This document shows positions 1 through 7,518 of a DNA stretch of 64,000 nt, one piece after another. Every line of letters begins with the position of its first letter. Position 1 is the stretch's first letter. A program made the translations under genes and the position numbers. The stretch covers positions 3,109,501 through 3,173,500 of the forward strand of contig NZ_CP015125.1 in the NCBI RefSeq assembly GCF_001653755.1, given 5' to 3'. The stretch is from Dokdonia donghaensis DSW-1. Its GTDB lineage: Bacteria > Bacteroidota > Bacteroidia > Flavobacteriales > Flavobacteriaceae. Below the pieces are notes generated by a model. The model did no database searches, was not told the DNA's origin, and was given only the letters and a program-made list of their open reading frames with translations.

Positions 1-68
1 CCACAACCAAACAAAACCAAGGCAAATGTGCCCAAACCTTCTGCAAAAAATTTTTTCTTTGTGTTCAT
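1..68 (-). CDS. aqpZ: Aquaporin Z-like channel, N-terminal fragment
   Basis: Only the first 22 codons lie in the window; the gene runs off the left edge. Read on the minus strand from an ATG at 66-68, the peptide has a short basic start (MNTKKK) followed by FFAEGLGTFALVLFGCG. The A-E-x-x-G-T-F then L-V-x-x-G-C-G pattern is that of the first membrane helix of MIP family water or glycerol channels such as AqpZ. The NPA motifs that would prove it lie outside the window. A glycerol facilitator is the main alternative. The 146 bases between this start and the next gene show no other feature I can name. Confidence 0.7.
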   Translation of the reverse strand, partial: MNTKKKFFAEGLGTFALVLFGC

Positions 69-214
69 TTGTAAATAATTGTTTTAGTTAATTACTACAA
101 ACTAGACATTTTTAGACAAAAGCTTAAACAAAATAAAGACACCTCTCAAGTAATAGACAAAAAACGCTTTTGCATCGCTTAAGAGTAAACTACGTGTAAA
201 CTAACGCAGTCAAA

Positions 215-811
215 CTACTCGTTTTCAGACAACGAAGCTTTTAACCACTTAGGCATTGCCATAGGCTCAAAGTTCTCCATCTGATTAAGAAGACCATCAA
301 TAGTAGTATCTACAAGAAGGATATCATAATTTTCTTGTTTAAGAAAACCTTTGTCTACCATATTTTTAAGTGCACTTAGAAGATCATCATAAAAGCCATT
401 TACATTGAGCATCCCCACAGGCTTTTTATGCAACGCTAGCTGGCTCCAAGTAAGCACCTCAAAGAGTTCTTCCATCGTTCCAAAACCACCAGGAAGCGTG
501 ATAAAACCGTCAGACAGTTCTTGGAGCTTCATCTTGCGCTCGTGCATCGTCTCATTTACGATAAGCTCTGTAAGTCCCGTATGCACCACTTCTTTAATTT
601 GTAAAAATGCTGGTATCACTCCTATTACTTTGCCATTTGCATCAAGTGCTCCCTGAGCAACTGCTCCCATCACACCTATTTTGGCAGCACCATATACGAG
701 TGTCATATCCTTTTTTGCCAGTGTGGCTCCTAGCAAGCGGGCTTGGTTTATAATCTCTGGATCAGTTCCTGCACTGCTACCACAGTACACACAAATAGAT
801 GCTAACTTCAT
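215..811 (-). CDS. LOG family protein (TIGR00730-type nucleotide-monophosphate phosphoribohydrolase)
   Basis: This 198-residue protein is a single Rossmann-like domain of the Lonely Guy family, which hydrolyses nucleoside 5'-monophosphates (cytokinin ribotides in plants) to base plus ribose 5-phosphate. The family signature PGGFGTMEE is at residues 107-115, and the Arg/Lys pair of the active site is at 92-93 in MHERK. The N-terminus (SICVYCGSS) matches the family start, so the ATG at 811 is chosen. It is the last gene of a minus-strand run with the GNAT and PrmC genes, 52 bases downstream of PrmC. Its substrate in a non-plant-associated bacterium is unknown; purine salvage is the usual guess. 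Confidence 0.9.
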   Translation of the reverse strand: MKLASICVYCGSSAGTDPEIINQARLLGATLAKKDMTLVYGAAKIGVMGAVAQGALDANGKVIGVIPAFLQIKEVVHTGLTELIVNETMHERKMKLQELSDGFITLPGGFGTMEELFEVLTWSQLALHKKPVGMLNVNGFYDDLLSALKNMVDKGFLKQENYDILLVDTTIDGLLNQMENFEPMAMPKWLKASLSENE

Positions 812-863
812 ACGATTTCTTTTTTTTCTAACAGTCTCTTTTAATAATCAAACGCACTTAGGT

Positions 864-1733
864 TTAAGCCATACACGCCTTAATCGACCTATCTTTACCA
901 AACATATCTTTCCTAAGCACAACATCTGTAAAGCCTATATCTTTTAACAACGCTACAGTCTCTCTACCTAGATATTCATTAATCTCAAAATATAGAGCTC
1001 CTGCGGGTGCTAAGCTTTTACTGGCCAGCTCTCCAATCTTTCTGTAAAAAATAAGAGGATCTTGATCTGAAACAAACAGTGCACTATCTGGCTCATTGCT
1101 CAGCACGTTTGCTCTCATCATTGCCTTTTCTTGCTCGCGCACATACGGTGGATTGCTCACGATAACATTATAAACCTCATCAAGCGCTTGCGTCTCAAGA
1201 ATATTCTGGTTATAAAAGTCTACTTTCACCCCATTTGCCTTAGCATTTTGATATGCTGTGGCAAGCGCATTTTGAGAGATATCTACCGCTTCTACTGTTG
1301 CTTTATTGATATTTTTTGCAAGCGTAATGGCTATACAGCCAGAACCAGTACCTATGTCTAAAAGACGTAGCATATCTTGTGCTTCCCCTTTTAATAGACC
1401 TTGCGCCACATCATCTATAATCCAGGCAACGAGTTCTTCGGTTTCTGGTCTAGGTATTAACGTAGCAGGATTTACTTGAAAGTCAAGCCCGTAAAATGAC
1501 GAGCTACCTGTGATATATTGTATAGGCTCACTCTTAGACAGTCTAGCTGTTATTTCTTCGAGCTCTACACGTTGTGAGGGGTGTATGTTTTGCTTTCGCG
1601 AAAGCGAGATCTCAACCCTATTCATTTTTAATACGTGCTCAAGCGTTAAGAAACAGAGGTTCTCGACCTCTTCTGGCTCATAAAGTGCTGCCAGTTGCTC
1701 CCTAAAATATGCGCGAAAATCGTCTATACTCAT
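864..1733 (-). CDS. prmC: Peptide chain release factor N5-glutamine methyltransferase
   Basis: PrmC methylates the glutamine of the GGQ motif of release factors RF1 and RF2 using S-adenosylmethionine. The 289-residue protein has an N-terminal helical substrate domain, IPRPETE at 93-99, SAM motif I DIGTGSG at 126-132, and the catalytic NPPY at 194-197. I start it at the ATG at 1733 rather than the longer frame from 1760, because this ATG overlaps the TGA of the upstream GNAT gene by four bases (ATGA), a common coupling arrangement, and the extra residues match nothing in the family. Residues 44-47 (LSRK) are encoded by a copy of the iterated palindrome, in a loop before the catalytic domain. 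Confidence 0.95.
   Translation of the reverse strand: MSIDDFRAYFREQLAALYEPEEVENLCFLTLEHVLKMNRVEISLSRKQNIHPSQRVELEEITARLSKSEPIQYITGSSSFYGLDFQVNPATLIPRPETEELVAWIIDDVAQGLLKGEAQDMLRLLDIGTGSGCIAITLAKNINKATVEAVDISQNALATAYQNAKANGVKVDFYNQNILETQALDEVYNVIVSNPPYVREQEKAMMRANVLSNEPDSALFVSDQDPLIFYRKIGELASKSLAPAGALYFEINEYLGRETVALLKDIGFTDVVLRKDMFGKDRSIKACMA
1592..1605. repeat. Iterated palindrome, copy 1 (inside prmC)
   Basis: Perfect 14-base core GCTTTCGCGAAAGC. It is in-frame in prmC and is read as Leu-Ser-Arg-Lys. The left flank is T instead of the consensus C. Confidence 0.95.
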
Positions 1734-2215
1734 AATGTAATAAGCATATGAACGGGACACGAAAAGTGACCAGTGTTACCCATAGGCCCATCTATATAGT
1801 CAAAACCGGTGCGCTTGTATAATTTTTGTGCTGCCTCCATATAAGGCATCGTCTCCAGATAGCATTGCTCAAACCCAAAATCTCGAGCCGTATCTAGGCA
1901 CTTCTTCATCATAGCCGACCCTAGACCCTTGCCTCGCGCTTCTTCTAAGAAATACATCTTTTGCAACTCGCACACATTACCGTCATAATTATCAAGTTGT
2001 GCGATGCCCGCACAGCCTATTACCGCACCATTATCTTCTACCACAAAATAGGCAGCTTTAGGCCTGTCGTAATGTTCATACATAGTATCTAGCGCCTCAT
2101 CTGCATAAGCGGTTCCTACCTTTGGAGCGCCCATATCTACCAGCACCTTGCGCACTACGGCCGCAACCTGTGCATTATCTTCCTTTTGAATAGGTCTAAT
2201 GATTGGTTTGTTCAT
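1730..2215 (-). CDS. GNAT family N-acetyltransferase
   Basis: The 161-residue protein is a single GNAT fold, which transfers an acetyl group from acetyl-CoA to an amine. The acetyl-CoA pyrophosphate loop is R-G-K-G-L-G at residues 94-99, and the strand before it (QKMYFL) and the C-terminal Y-x-x-x-G-F (LYKRTGFDYI) fit the family. The substrate cannot be told from sequence. The start is set at the ATG at 2215: a longer frame back to 2308 would cross the ribD start region and adds no family-like residues. Its stop overlaps the prmC start. Only 26 bases separate it from the divergent ribD start, so their control regions must overlap. Confidence 0.9.
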   Translation of the reverse strand: MNKPIIRPIQKEDNAQVAAVVRKVLVDMGAPKVGTAYADEALDTMYEHYDRPKAAYFVVEDNGAVIGCAGIAQLDNYDGNVCELQKMYFLEEARGKGLGSAMMKKCLDTARDFGFEQCYLETMPYMEAAQKLYKRTGFDYIDGPMGNTGHFSCPVHMLITL

Positions 2216-2237
2216 CACTATTAAACGTTTACTTTTG
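2208..2237 (+). promoter_or_regulatory. Promoter of ribD (TTG-N19-TACTTTTG)
   Basis: TTG at 2208-2210 and a perfect TAnnTTTG box at 2230-2237 are 19 bases apart, matching the Bacteroidetes sigma factor consensus. The box ends four bases before the GTG start of ribD, which implies a leaderless or nearly leaderless transcript. The -33 element lies inside the first codons of the divergent GNAT gene. Confidence 0.75.
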
Positions 2238-2241
2238 CGAT

Positions 2242-3243
2242 GTGAAGATACACAACACCTATATAAAAAGATGTATTGCCCTGGCAAAAAATGGGCTTCC
2301 GGCAGCAATGCCTAACCCCTCGGTAGGAGCAGTACTCGTGCATAATGACACGATTATTGCAGAAGGTTATACAAGTGCATATGGCGGTCCTCACGCAGAG
2401 GTAAATTGTATCGCTTTCGCGAAAGCGAATACCCCAGAACTCATTGCAAAGTCCACCTTATACGTTTCGCTAGAACCTTGCTCACACTGGGGAAAAACCC
2501 CTCCTTGTGCAGATCTCGTTATAGACTCAGGAATAAAACGCGTAGTGATAGGCACCATAGACCCTTTTGCCAAAGTCGCCGGCGCCGGTATAAAAAAACT
2601 GATGCAAGCTGGAGTTGATGTGACCGTAGGTGTGCTTGATAAAGAATGTCAAGATGTAAACAAGCGCTTCTTCACCTATCACAATGAGAAGCGACCATTT
2701 ATAATTTTAAAATGGGCCGAAACCGCAAATGGTTTTATAGCTCCTGCTACCAGAGATAAGCAAGAACCGGTGTGGATTACAAACTCCCACTCTAGACAAC
2801 TAGTGCACAAACTACGTAGCGAGGAGATGGGAATCTTAGTGGGCGGCAAGACCGTTATAGAAGATAATCCTACACTTACCACACGTGACTGGCACGGCAG
2901 CAACCCGACTAGAATCGTGATTGACACACAAGGCAACCTATCTAAGGAGCTACACATATTTAATAATGAAGCTCCTACAATAGTGCTCAACGACAGTGAC
3001 CCAAAAAGTATCTGTAAAGAGCTTTTTGAGCATAACATACAATCTGTTATTGTAGAAGGTGGCGCTGCTACCCTACAAGGCTTTATAGATACAGCTTTAT
3101 GGGATGAAGCGAGGGTGTTTACAGGCCTTACAAACTTTAATGCAGGTATAAAGGCTCCCAAAAAAACAAGCCAATTTACACTACAATCTAGTCAACACAT
3201 ACAAGGTGACAGGTTAGATACTTACACACGCAGCGACTCTTGA
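2242..3243 (+). CDS. ribD: Bifunctional riboflavin biosynthesis deaminase/reductase RibD
   Basis: RibD carries out the second and third steps of riboflavin synthesis: deamination of diaminohydroxyphosphoribosylaminopyrimidine and NADPH-dependent reduction of the ribosyl side chain. The N-terminal zinc deaminase has HAE at residues 51-53 and PCSHWGKTPPC at 79-89; the C-terminal half is a dihydrofolate-reductase-like reductase with LVGGKTVIEDNPTLT. The GTG at 2242 is chosen because family members begin about there and because a promoter ends just upstream; an earlier start at 2203 would precede the promoter. A palindrome copy encodes AFAKA at 58-62, directly after the zinc-binding HAE helix start. 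RibH is encoded separately at 36 kb. Confidence 0.95.
   Translation: MKIHNTYIKRCIALAKNGLPAAMPNPSVGAVLVHNDTIIAEGYTSAYGGPHAEVNCIAFAKANTPELIAKSTLYVSLEPCSHWGKTPPCADLVIDSGIKRVVIGTIDPFAKVAGAGIKKLMQAGVDVTVGVLDKECQDVNKRFFTYHNEKRPFIILKWAETANGFIAPATRDKQEPVWITNSHSRQLVHKLRSEEMGILVGGKTVIEDNPTLTTRDWHGSNPTRIVIDTQGNLSKELHIFNNEAPTIVLNDSDPKSICKELFEHNIQSVIVEGGAATLQGFIDTALWDEARVFTGLTNFNAGIKAPKKTSQFTLQSSQHIQGDRLDTYTRSDS
2413..2426. repeat. Iterated palindrome, copy 2 (inside ribD)
   Basis: Perfect GCTTTCGCGAAAGC with C and G flanks. It is read as Ala-Phe-Ala-Lys-Ala in the deaminase domain of RibD. Confidence 0.95.
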
Positions 3244-4109
3244 TTTACTTATTACTAAGCATAGCGGCTTCCAGTCTCATATTTGTAATCTTCAAGTTAT
3301 TTTCAAAATTTGAAGTAAATACTTTGCAAGCCATTATCGTAAACTATGTGGTGGCCTTTACTTGCGGCATCTTGTTATATGAGGGCGGTACGACACTAGC
3401 ACAAATTCCAGAGCAGGAGTGGTTTTATGCATCAGCTGGGCTAGGTGTACTCTTTATTATCGTATTTAACTTAATGGCATACACCACACAAAAGAGTGGG
3501 CTCTCTGTAGTATCGGTTGCGACCAAAATGAGTGTAGGGATTCCCATACTTTTTGGCGTTTTCTATTACAACGAGTCGCTAGGCCTCTACAAGAGCCTTG
3601 GGATCATACTGGCTTTAATAGCCGTTTATCTCGCCTCTGTAAAAGCAAAAGATGGAATTGCTATAAAGAAAGAAAACCTCATCTTCCCAATTCTTGTGTT
3701 CTTAGGTAGTGGCGCGATAGATACTAGTCTTAAGTTTATAGAGGGTGCTTATGTAAGTGATGGAGATGTACCTATCTTTAGTGCAACTATCTTTGGCGCT
3801 GCTGCTTGTATTGGCTTTTTAATTATAGGGTATCAAATCATTACTAAGACATTTACATTTAAGCTCAAAAATATTGTGGCTGGTGTCTGTCTGGGTATAC
3901 CTAACTATTTTTCTATCTATATGCTTGTGCAGGCTCTGCGAGACCCAAGATTTGACAGCTCTACACTCTTTACCATAAATAATGTTGCTATTGTGATGGT
4001 AAGTACCTTTATAGGAATCTTGTTTTTTAAGGAAAAACTTCTCCTCAAAAACTGGATAGGTATTGCACTTGCCGTGGCGAGTATTTTGCTAGTAAGTTTA
4101 TTTAATTAG
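3240..4109 (+). CDS. EamA/DMT family transporter
   Basis: This 289-residue protein has about ten hydrophobic segments, arranged as two similar halves of five helices, as in drug/metabolite transporters of the EamA type. The second half ends with a typical helix-loop-helix (GIALAVASILLVSL). Substrate is unknown. It starts with TTG at 3240, which overlaps the TGA of ribD (TTGA), so translation is probably coupled to ribD. A riboflavin-pathway link is possible from position alone but is not supported by any residue. A palindrome copy lies 20 bases past the stop. Confidence 0.85.
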   Translation: MIYLLLSIAASSLIFVIFKLFSKFEVNTLQAIIVNYVVAFTCGILLYEGGTTLAQIPEQEWFYASAGLGVLFIIVFNLMAYTTQKSGLSVVSVATKMSVGIPILFGVFYYNESLGLYKSLGIILALIAVYLASVKAKDGIAIKKENLIFPILVFLGSGAIDTSLKFIEGAYVSDGDVPIFSATIFGAAACIGFLIIGYQIITKTFTFKLKNIVAGVCLGIPNYFSIYMLVQALRDPRFDSSTLFTINNVAIVMVSTFIGILFFKEKLLLKNWIGIALAVASILLVSLFN

Positions 4110-4128
4110 AAAATAATTATATTTTTTT

Positions 4129-4148
4129 TACGCTTTCGCGAAAGCGTA
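4129..4148. repeat. Iterated palindrome, copy 3 (full 20-mer, intergenic)
   Basis: Perfect 20-base palindrome TACGCTTTCGCGAAAGCGTA, 19 bases after the EamA stop and preceded by a run of eight T. The rest of the 186-base gap (4110-4295) shows no promoter I can support. Confidence 0.95.
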
Positions 4149-4295
4149 CTCAACCACCCTCGCCCTATAATTTCACTAGCCTTGTTTATTTAAATATCAC
4201 CCTAAAACCCCGTTATTAAAGGGATTACAACATACAAGCTCTGTAACATTTTACAAAACACCTCAACATATCTATGTAACCAAAATGAAAATGAT

Positions 4296-4604
4296 ATGGG
4301 ATTCGGTGGAGCAGCTCTTGCAGCAAATCAAGTAATAAAAAACAATAGAAACCTTCTTAAGCAAAAGCGTAAGAGAGGTGATCTATCTTTTGTATCTACT
4401 GTAAACGAAAAGTGGGAAGATCCTAAAAAAGCGTCTTTTGATCAACTTATGGAAATACGTAAACGTATACGTAGAGATAACAAACGCTATAGACGTAAGG
4501 TTCTAATCGTGACAATTATTGCCTTTATACTATTGGTGCTTGCGATAGCTGTAATACCTTGGGATCTCATTTTTACAAATGGATTTAATCCTCATAAGTA
4601 TTAA
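4296..4604 (+). CDS. Small basic single-span membrane protein, unknown function
   Basis: I do not recognise this 102-residue protein. Residues 1-65 are strongly basic, with runs such as KQKRKRG and RKRIRRDNKRYRRK. One membrane helix follows at about 68-90 (VLIVTIIAFILLVLAIAVIP), and the C-terminus is short. The positive N-terminal side should stay in the cytoplasm. A similar layout, an MGF start with a basic half and one C-terminal helix, is seen in the small gene at 35358-35645, so both may belong to a family of basic-tail membrane proteins. It is convergent with the GlmU-like gene, 14 bases apart. Confidence 0.65.
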   Translation: MGFGGAALAANQVIKNNRNLLKQKRKRGDLSFVSTVNEKWEDPKKASFDQLMEIRKRIRRDNKRYRRKVLIVTIIAFILLVLAIAVIPWDLIFTNGFNPHKY

Positions 4605-4618
4605 TACCAAATCACAAA

Positions 4619-5794
4619 TTACTCTCTACGGTACTGCCTTGTCTCTTCAAAAACGTGATCAAGTATAGCGATGTCTTGTTCTGTAAGTTCTATGTCACGA
4701 CGTGCCATTGCTATTTTTGCCGTCTCGTAGGCCTTATTTGTTTTGTGCGTTACAAATCCACTAGCACCTCCCCAAGAAAATGAAGGAACAAAATTACGTG
4801 GAAAACCACTCCCAAAAATATTAGAAGCTACACCCACTACGGTACCGGTATTAAACATTGTATTAATACCACACTTAGAGTGGTCACCCATCATAAGACC
4901 ACAAAACTGTAGCCCTGTATTTGCAAAGCGACCTGTCTCATAATCCCATAACTTTACGGGAGCATAATTATTTTTAAGGTTTGAGTTGTTTGAATCTGCA
5001 CCTATGTTACACCATTCTCCCAGCACACTATTCCCTAAAAAGCCATCGTGACCCTTTGAAGAGTACCCCATAAGCACGGCGTTATTCACCTCTCCTCCTA
5101 CTTTACAGTGAGGACCTAAAGTGGTGCCGCTATAAATTTTGGCGCCCATTTTCACAGCTCCGTGATCACATACTGCAAAAGGTCCTCTTATGAGGGCACC
5201 TTCCATAATCTGGGCATCTTTACCTATATAAATAGGACCATCTGTCGCATTAAGATGTGAGTAGTGAACTGTTGCTCCTTCCTCAATAAATATTTGACCT
5301 TTATTTATTGCTATTACGTGCTCCGGAATGTCTTGAGACTCTCTATCTTCGGTAAGCATCTCAAAATCTCTGGTGATTGCTTCTCCGTTTTTGGCAAAAA
5401 TATCCCAAGTATGGGCTACCGTAAGAATATCTGGAGCAGTGTATTGTATACAGTCATAGGTGTCAAAATCTACTTCTTCACCCTCCCTTACATAAAAGGC
5501 AATGATTTCTTCTCCATCAAAAATGGCTTGTTGTGGTTCTAGGCCTTTAATAATCTGGGTGAGATTAGGAGAAGGGAGATATGATGCATTAATCATCACA
5601 TTTACCTCCAGCTCTACCATAGGCCATCTTTCTGAGAGATACTCTTCTGTAACGGTAGAGGTTGTAGAACCTAGTACAAACTCCCATTTCTCACGTATGG
5701 TAAGTATCCCTATGCGCAAGTCTGCTACGGGTTTTGTATAAGTAAAAGGTAAAAGTTGATTGCGTACGTTACCGTCAAAAAGGATATAGTTCAT
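4619..5794 (-). CDS. GlmU family protein (nucleotidyltransferase-like with left-handed beta-helix)
   Basis: The 391-residue protein has an N-terminal domain (about 1-180) resembling a degenerate sugar-nucleotide transferase and a C-terminal left-handed beta-helix (about 185-335), seen as hexapeptide-type repeats such as IYIGKDAQIMEGA and AVKMGAKIYSGT. Bacteroidetes carry this conserved protein, usually annotated as GlmU family or putative sugar nucleotidyl transferase. The classical GlmU N-terminal G-x-G-T-R-M loop is not present, so true uridylyltransferase activity is doubtful. Acyl- or acetyl-transfer by the helix domain is the other possibility. Confidence 0.8.
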   Translation of the reverse strand: MNYILFDGNVRNQLLPFTYTKPVADLRIGILTIREKWEFVLGSTTSTVTEEYLSERWPMVELEVNVMINASYLPSPNLTQIIKGLEPQQAIFDGEEIIAFYVREGEEVDFDTYDCIQYTAPDILTVAHTWDIFAKNGEAITRDFEMLTEDRESQDIPEHVIAINKGQIFIEEGATVHYSHLNATDGPIYIGKDAQIMEGALIRGPFAVCDHGAVKMGAKIYSGTTLGPHCKVGGEVNNAVLMGYSSKGHDGFLGNSVLGEWCNIGADSNNSNLKNNYAPVKLWDYETGRFANTGLQFCGLMMGDHSKCGINTMFNTGTVVGVASNIFGSGFPRNFVPSFSWGGASGFVTHKTNKAYETAKIAMARRDIELTEQDIAILDHVFEETRQYRRE

Positions 5795-5856
5795 CTCTAA
5801 GTACTGTTAGTCTGTTGTAAAAAATCGATTGCAAAAATGAGCATTGACTTATACCG

Positions 5857-5864
5857 CAAATGTA
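5857..5864 (-). promoter_or_regulatory. Possible -7 box upstream of the GlmU-like gene
   Basis: Minus-strand TACATTTG is a perfect TAnnTTTG match, 62 bases upstream of the ATG. No TTG sits at the usual distance, so support is partial. Confidence 0.4.
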
Positions 5865-5925
5865 AAGACTCTTAGATAAAGAAATGTATCTAGTTATAAA
5901 GAATACACACTAGTACAACTGTGTC

Positions 5926-6390
5926 TTACTTCTTCTTTTTTACAAGAATCGTCCACTCAAAGTTAAACTCAGAAACCCGCACACCGTCTTTGTTTGTCCC
6001 TACAGCTTTCATCCAGCAGGTTTGACCCTCACCAGTAGCAACGGCTTTATCTATAGCCTCTTTAATCTGAGGGCCATTATCACACACAAAGTGTATTCTG
6101 CCCGTTGCTTTTTTTGTAAAAGTGGCATTATTATTTGCCACAAGCATCGATATTTTTTTTCCACTCTTTTGTATGTGTGCAATAACAAGTGCTCCTGTAG
6201 CAAGCTCTGCAGCCATACCCTGTACTGCCCAAAACATACTATTAAAAGGATTTTGATTAATCCAGCGATGTTTTACTGTGGTTGTACAAGACTCTGGTGA
6301 TAATGACTTAACACGCACTCCCGTAAGCCACGCAGAGGGTAGCTTAAACATTGTGAACGTATTGAATTTACTAGGTGTAGGAAAGGACAT
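5926..6390 (-). CDS. DUF4442 (hotdog-fold thioesterase-like) protein
   Basis: The 154-residue protein matches DUF4442, a hotdog-fold group related to acyl-CoA thioesterases. A hotdog-like central helix is visible as NPFNSMFWAVQGMAAELATG (about 46-65), where the N-x-x-F and E/Q positions correspond to the usual active-site region. The C-terminus ends in KKKK. Substrate is unknown. It is a single gene; the divergent DUF4870 gene starts 143 bases away. Confidence 0.8.
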   Translation of the reverse strand: MSFPTPSKFNTFTMFKLPSAWLTGVRVKSLSPESCTTTVKHRWINQNPFNSMFWAVQGMAAELATGALVIAHIQKSGKKISMLVANNNATFTKKATGRIHFVCDNGPQIKEAIDKAVATGEGQTCWMKAVGTNKDGVRVSEFNFEWTILVKKKK

Positions 6391-6406
6391 ATCTATTGCT
6401 TTTAGA

Positions 6407-6414
6407 CAAAAGTA
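6407..6414 (-). promoter_or_regulatory. Possible -7 box upstream of the DUF4442 gene
   Basis: Minus-strand TACTTTTG, a perfect TAnnTTTG match, lies 16 bases before the start codon. There is no clear -33 TTG. Confidence 0.45.
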
Positions 6415-6506
6415 ACAATATTTATTAATACTATGCGTGCATATTAATATCTTAAATAAATGTTAATATTTAGTACTATGCGTAACAAAGTACCTTTTTT
6501 TAGACA

Positions 6507-6514
6507 TATATTTG
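6507..6514 (+). promoter_or_regulatory. Possible -7 box upstream of the DUF4870 gene
   Basis: TATATTTG is a perfect TAnnTTTG match, 19 bases before the ATG at 6534. No matching -33 TTG is seen. Confidence 0.5.
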
Positions 6515-6533
6515 CATAAGACATTAATAGACT

Positions 6534-7064
6534 ATGGAAACTAGCATACCCACACATCACAAAAATGTAGGAACATTAATACACCTTTCTACCTTCTGTA
6601 AATACCTTTTTCCTTTTGGAAATTTTATTGCGCCGCTCATTTTATGGAGCGCGCAAAAGCGCAACTCTTTATTTATAGACAAGCACGGTAGAGATGCCAT
6701 AAACTTTCAGCTCAGTATACTTTTATATTTTATTGCGCTGGCGGTAATAAGCATTCCGTTCTTTATTTACTTTATAGTAAGTGCTGGTGAGGGAAGCGCT
6801 AGCTTGCTTAACAATGGTTACATAAATGACCCTAGTGACTTTGCAGATCTAGGTGGTTTTCTCATCACTGCCATTGTGGTAGGTGTGCTGGCTATAGGAT
6901 TATTTCTTATAGAGATTATCACAGTAATTTCGGCAGCAGTGCAGGCATCACAAGGAGGCATTTACAAGTTTCCGCTTCTTATAAATTTTATCAAAGCTTC
7001 TGCCGTAGCAGAGACCCCAGATACTCAAGAGGACTCATCAACTCAAGAGCAACCTACTATATAA
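6534..7064 (+). CDS. DUF4870 domain-containing membrane protein
   Basis: The 176-residue protein has the DUF4870 layout: a cytoplasmic start, a membrane segment containing F-G-N-F-I-A-P-L (about 28-38), the D-x-H-G-R-D-A-I-N-F-Q motif at about 51-61, then two long helices. The tail is acidic and rich in Thr and Gln. The family has no proven function; in Flavobacteria it is often found next to PadR and PspC genes, as here. I treat it as the first gene of the envelope-stress island. It is followed by a palindrome copy and a leader before the PadR gene. Confidence 0.85.
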   Translation: METSIPTHHKNVGTLIHLSTFCKYLFPFGNFIAPLILWSAQKRNSLFIDKHGRDAINFQLSILLYFIALAVISIPFFIYFIVSAGEGSASLLNNGYINDPSDFADLGGFLITAIVVGVLAIGLFLIEIITVISAAVQASQGGIYKFPLLINFIKASAVAETPDTQEDSSTQEQPTI

Positions 7065-7082
7065 TGTAGTGGTATGACTATG

Positions 7083-7102
7083 TACGCTTTCGCGAAAGCG
7101 TA
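7083..7102. repeat. Iterated palindrome, copy 4 (full 20-mer, intergenic)
   Basis: Perfect 20-mer, 18 bases past the DUF4870 stop and 75 bases before the PadR start. A G-poor leader with AATCAATCA follows it at 7107-7120. Confidence 0.95.
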
Positions 7103-7176
7103 ACAACAATTAATCAATCACCTGACCCAAATCAGGACCAAAACGAACAGTTTAATGTATTTAAAAATGGAAATCT

Positions 7177-7518
7177 ATGAAGATTGAAAACACCAAAGCG
7201 CAAATGCGAAAAGGCGTGCTAGAATACTGTATCCTCTCTGTATTAAAAGACGAAGATGCATATGTAGCAGAGATCTTAGGCACGCTTAAAGACGCCAAGT
7301 TGCTGGTGGTAGAGGGTACAATTTACCCGCTTCTCACTAGACTTAAAAACGCTGGTTTACTCAACTATCGCTGGGAAGAATCTACCAGTGGTCCACCACG
7401 TAAATATTATGGACTTACCGAAACGGGTAAGATATTTTTAAAAGAACTCTCAACCACTTGGGATGAGTTACAGACAGCAGTAGCCGTAGTTACATCCACT
7501 AAAACCACAAAAAAATGA
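7177..7518 (+). CDS. PadR family transcriptional regulator
   Basis: The 113-residue protein is one winged-helix domain. The start (QMRKGVLEYCILSVL), the helix-turn-helix with VVEGTIYPLLTRLKNAGLL (about 47-65) and the wing ending in PPRKYYGLTETGK (about 74-86) match the PadR family. It lacks the long C-terminal dimerisation helices of larger PadR proteins. Its stop overlaps the PspC start (ATGA), so the two are made together. By analogy with other PadR-membrane protein pairs, it is probably the repressor of its own operon, relieved by an unknown envelope signal. Confidence 0.9.
   Translation: MKIENTKAQMRKGVLEYCILSVLKDEDAYVAEILGTLKDAKLLVVEGTIYPLLTRLKNAGLLNYRWEESTSGPPRKYYGLTETGKIFLKELSTTWDELQTAVAVVTSTKTTKK

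Noticed and set aside
2679..3161. Long antisense open frame inside ribD (160 codons)
   Set aside because: It lies wholly within a well supported gene, has no domain and no promoter; it is a shadow of codon bias.
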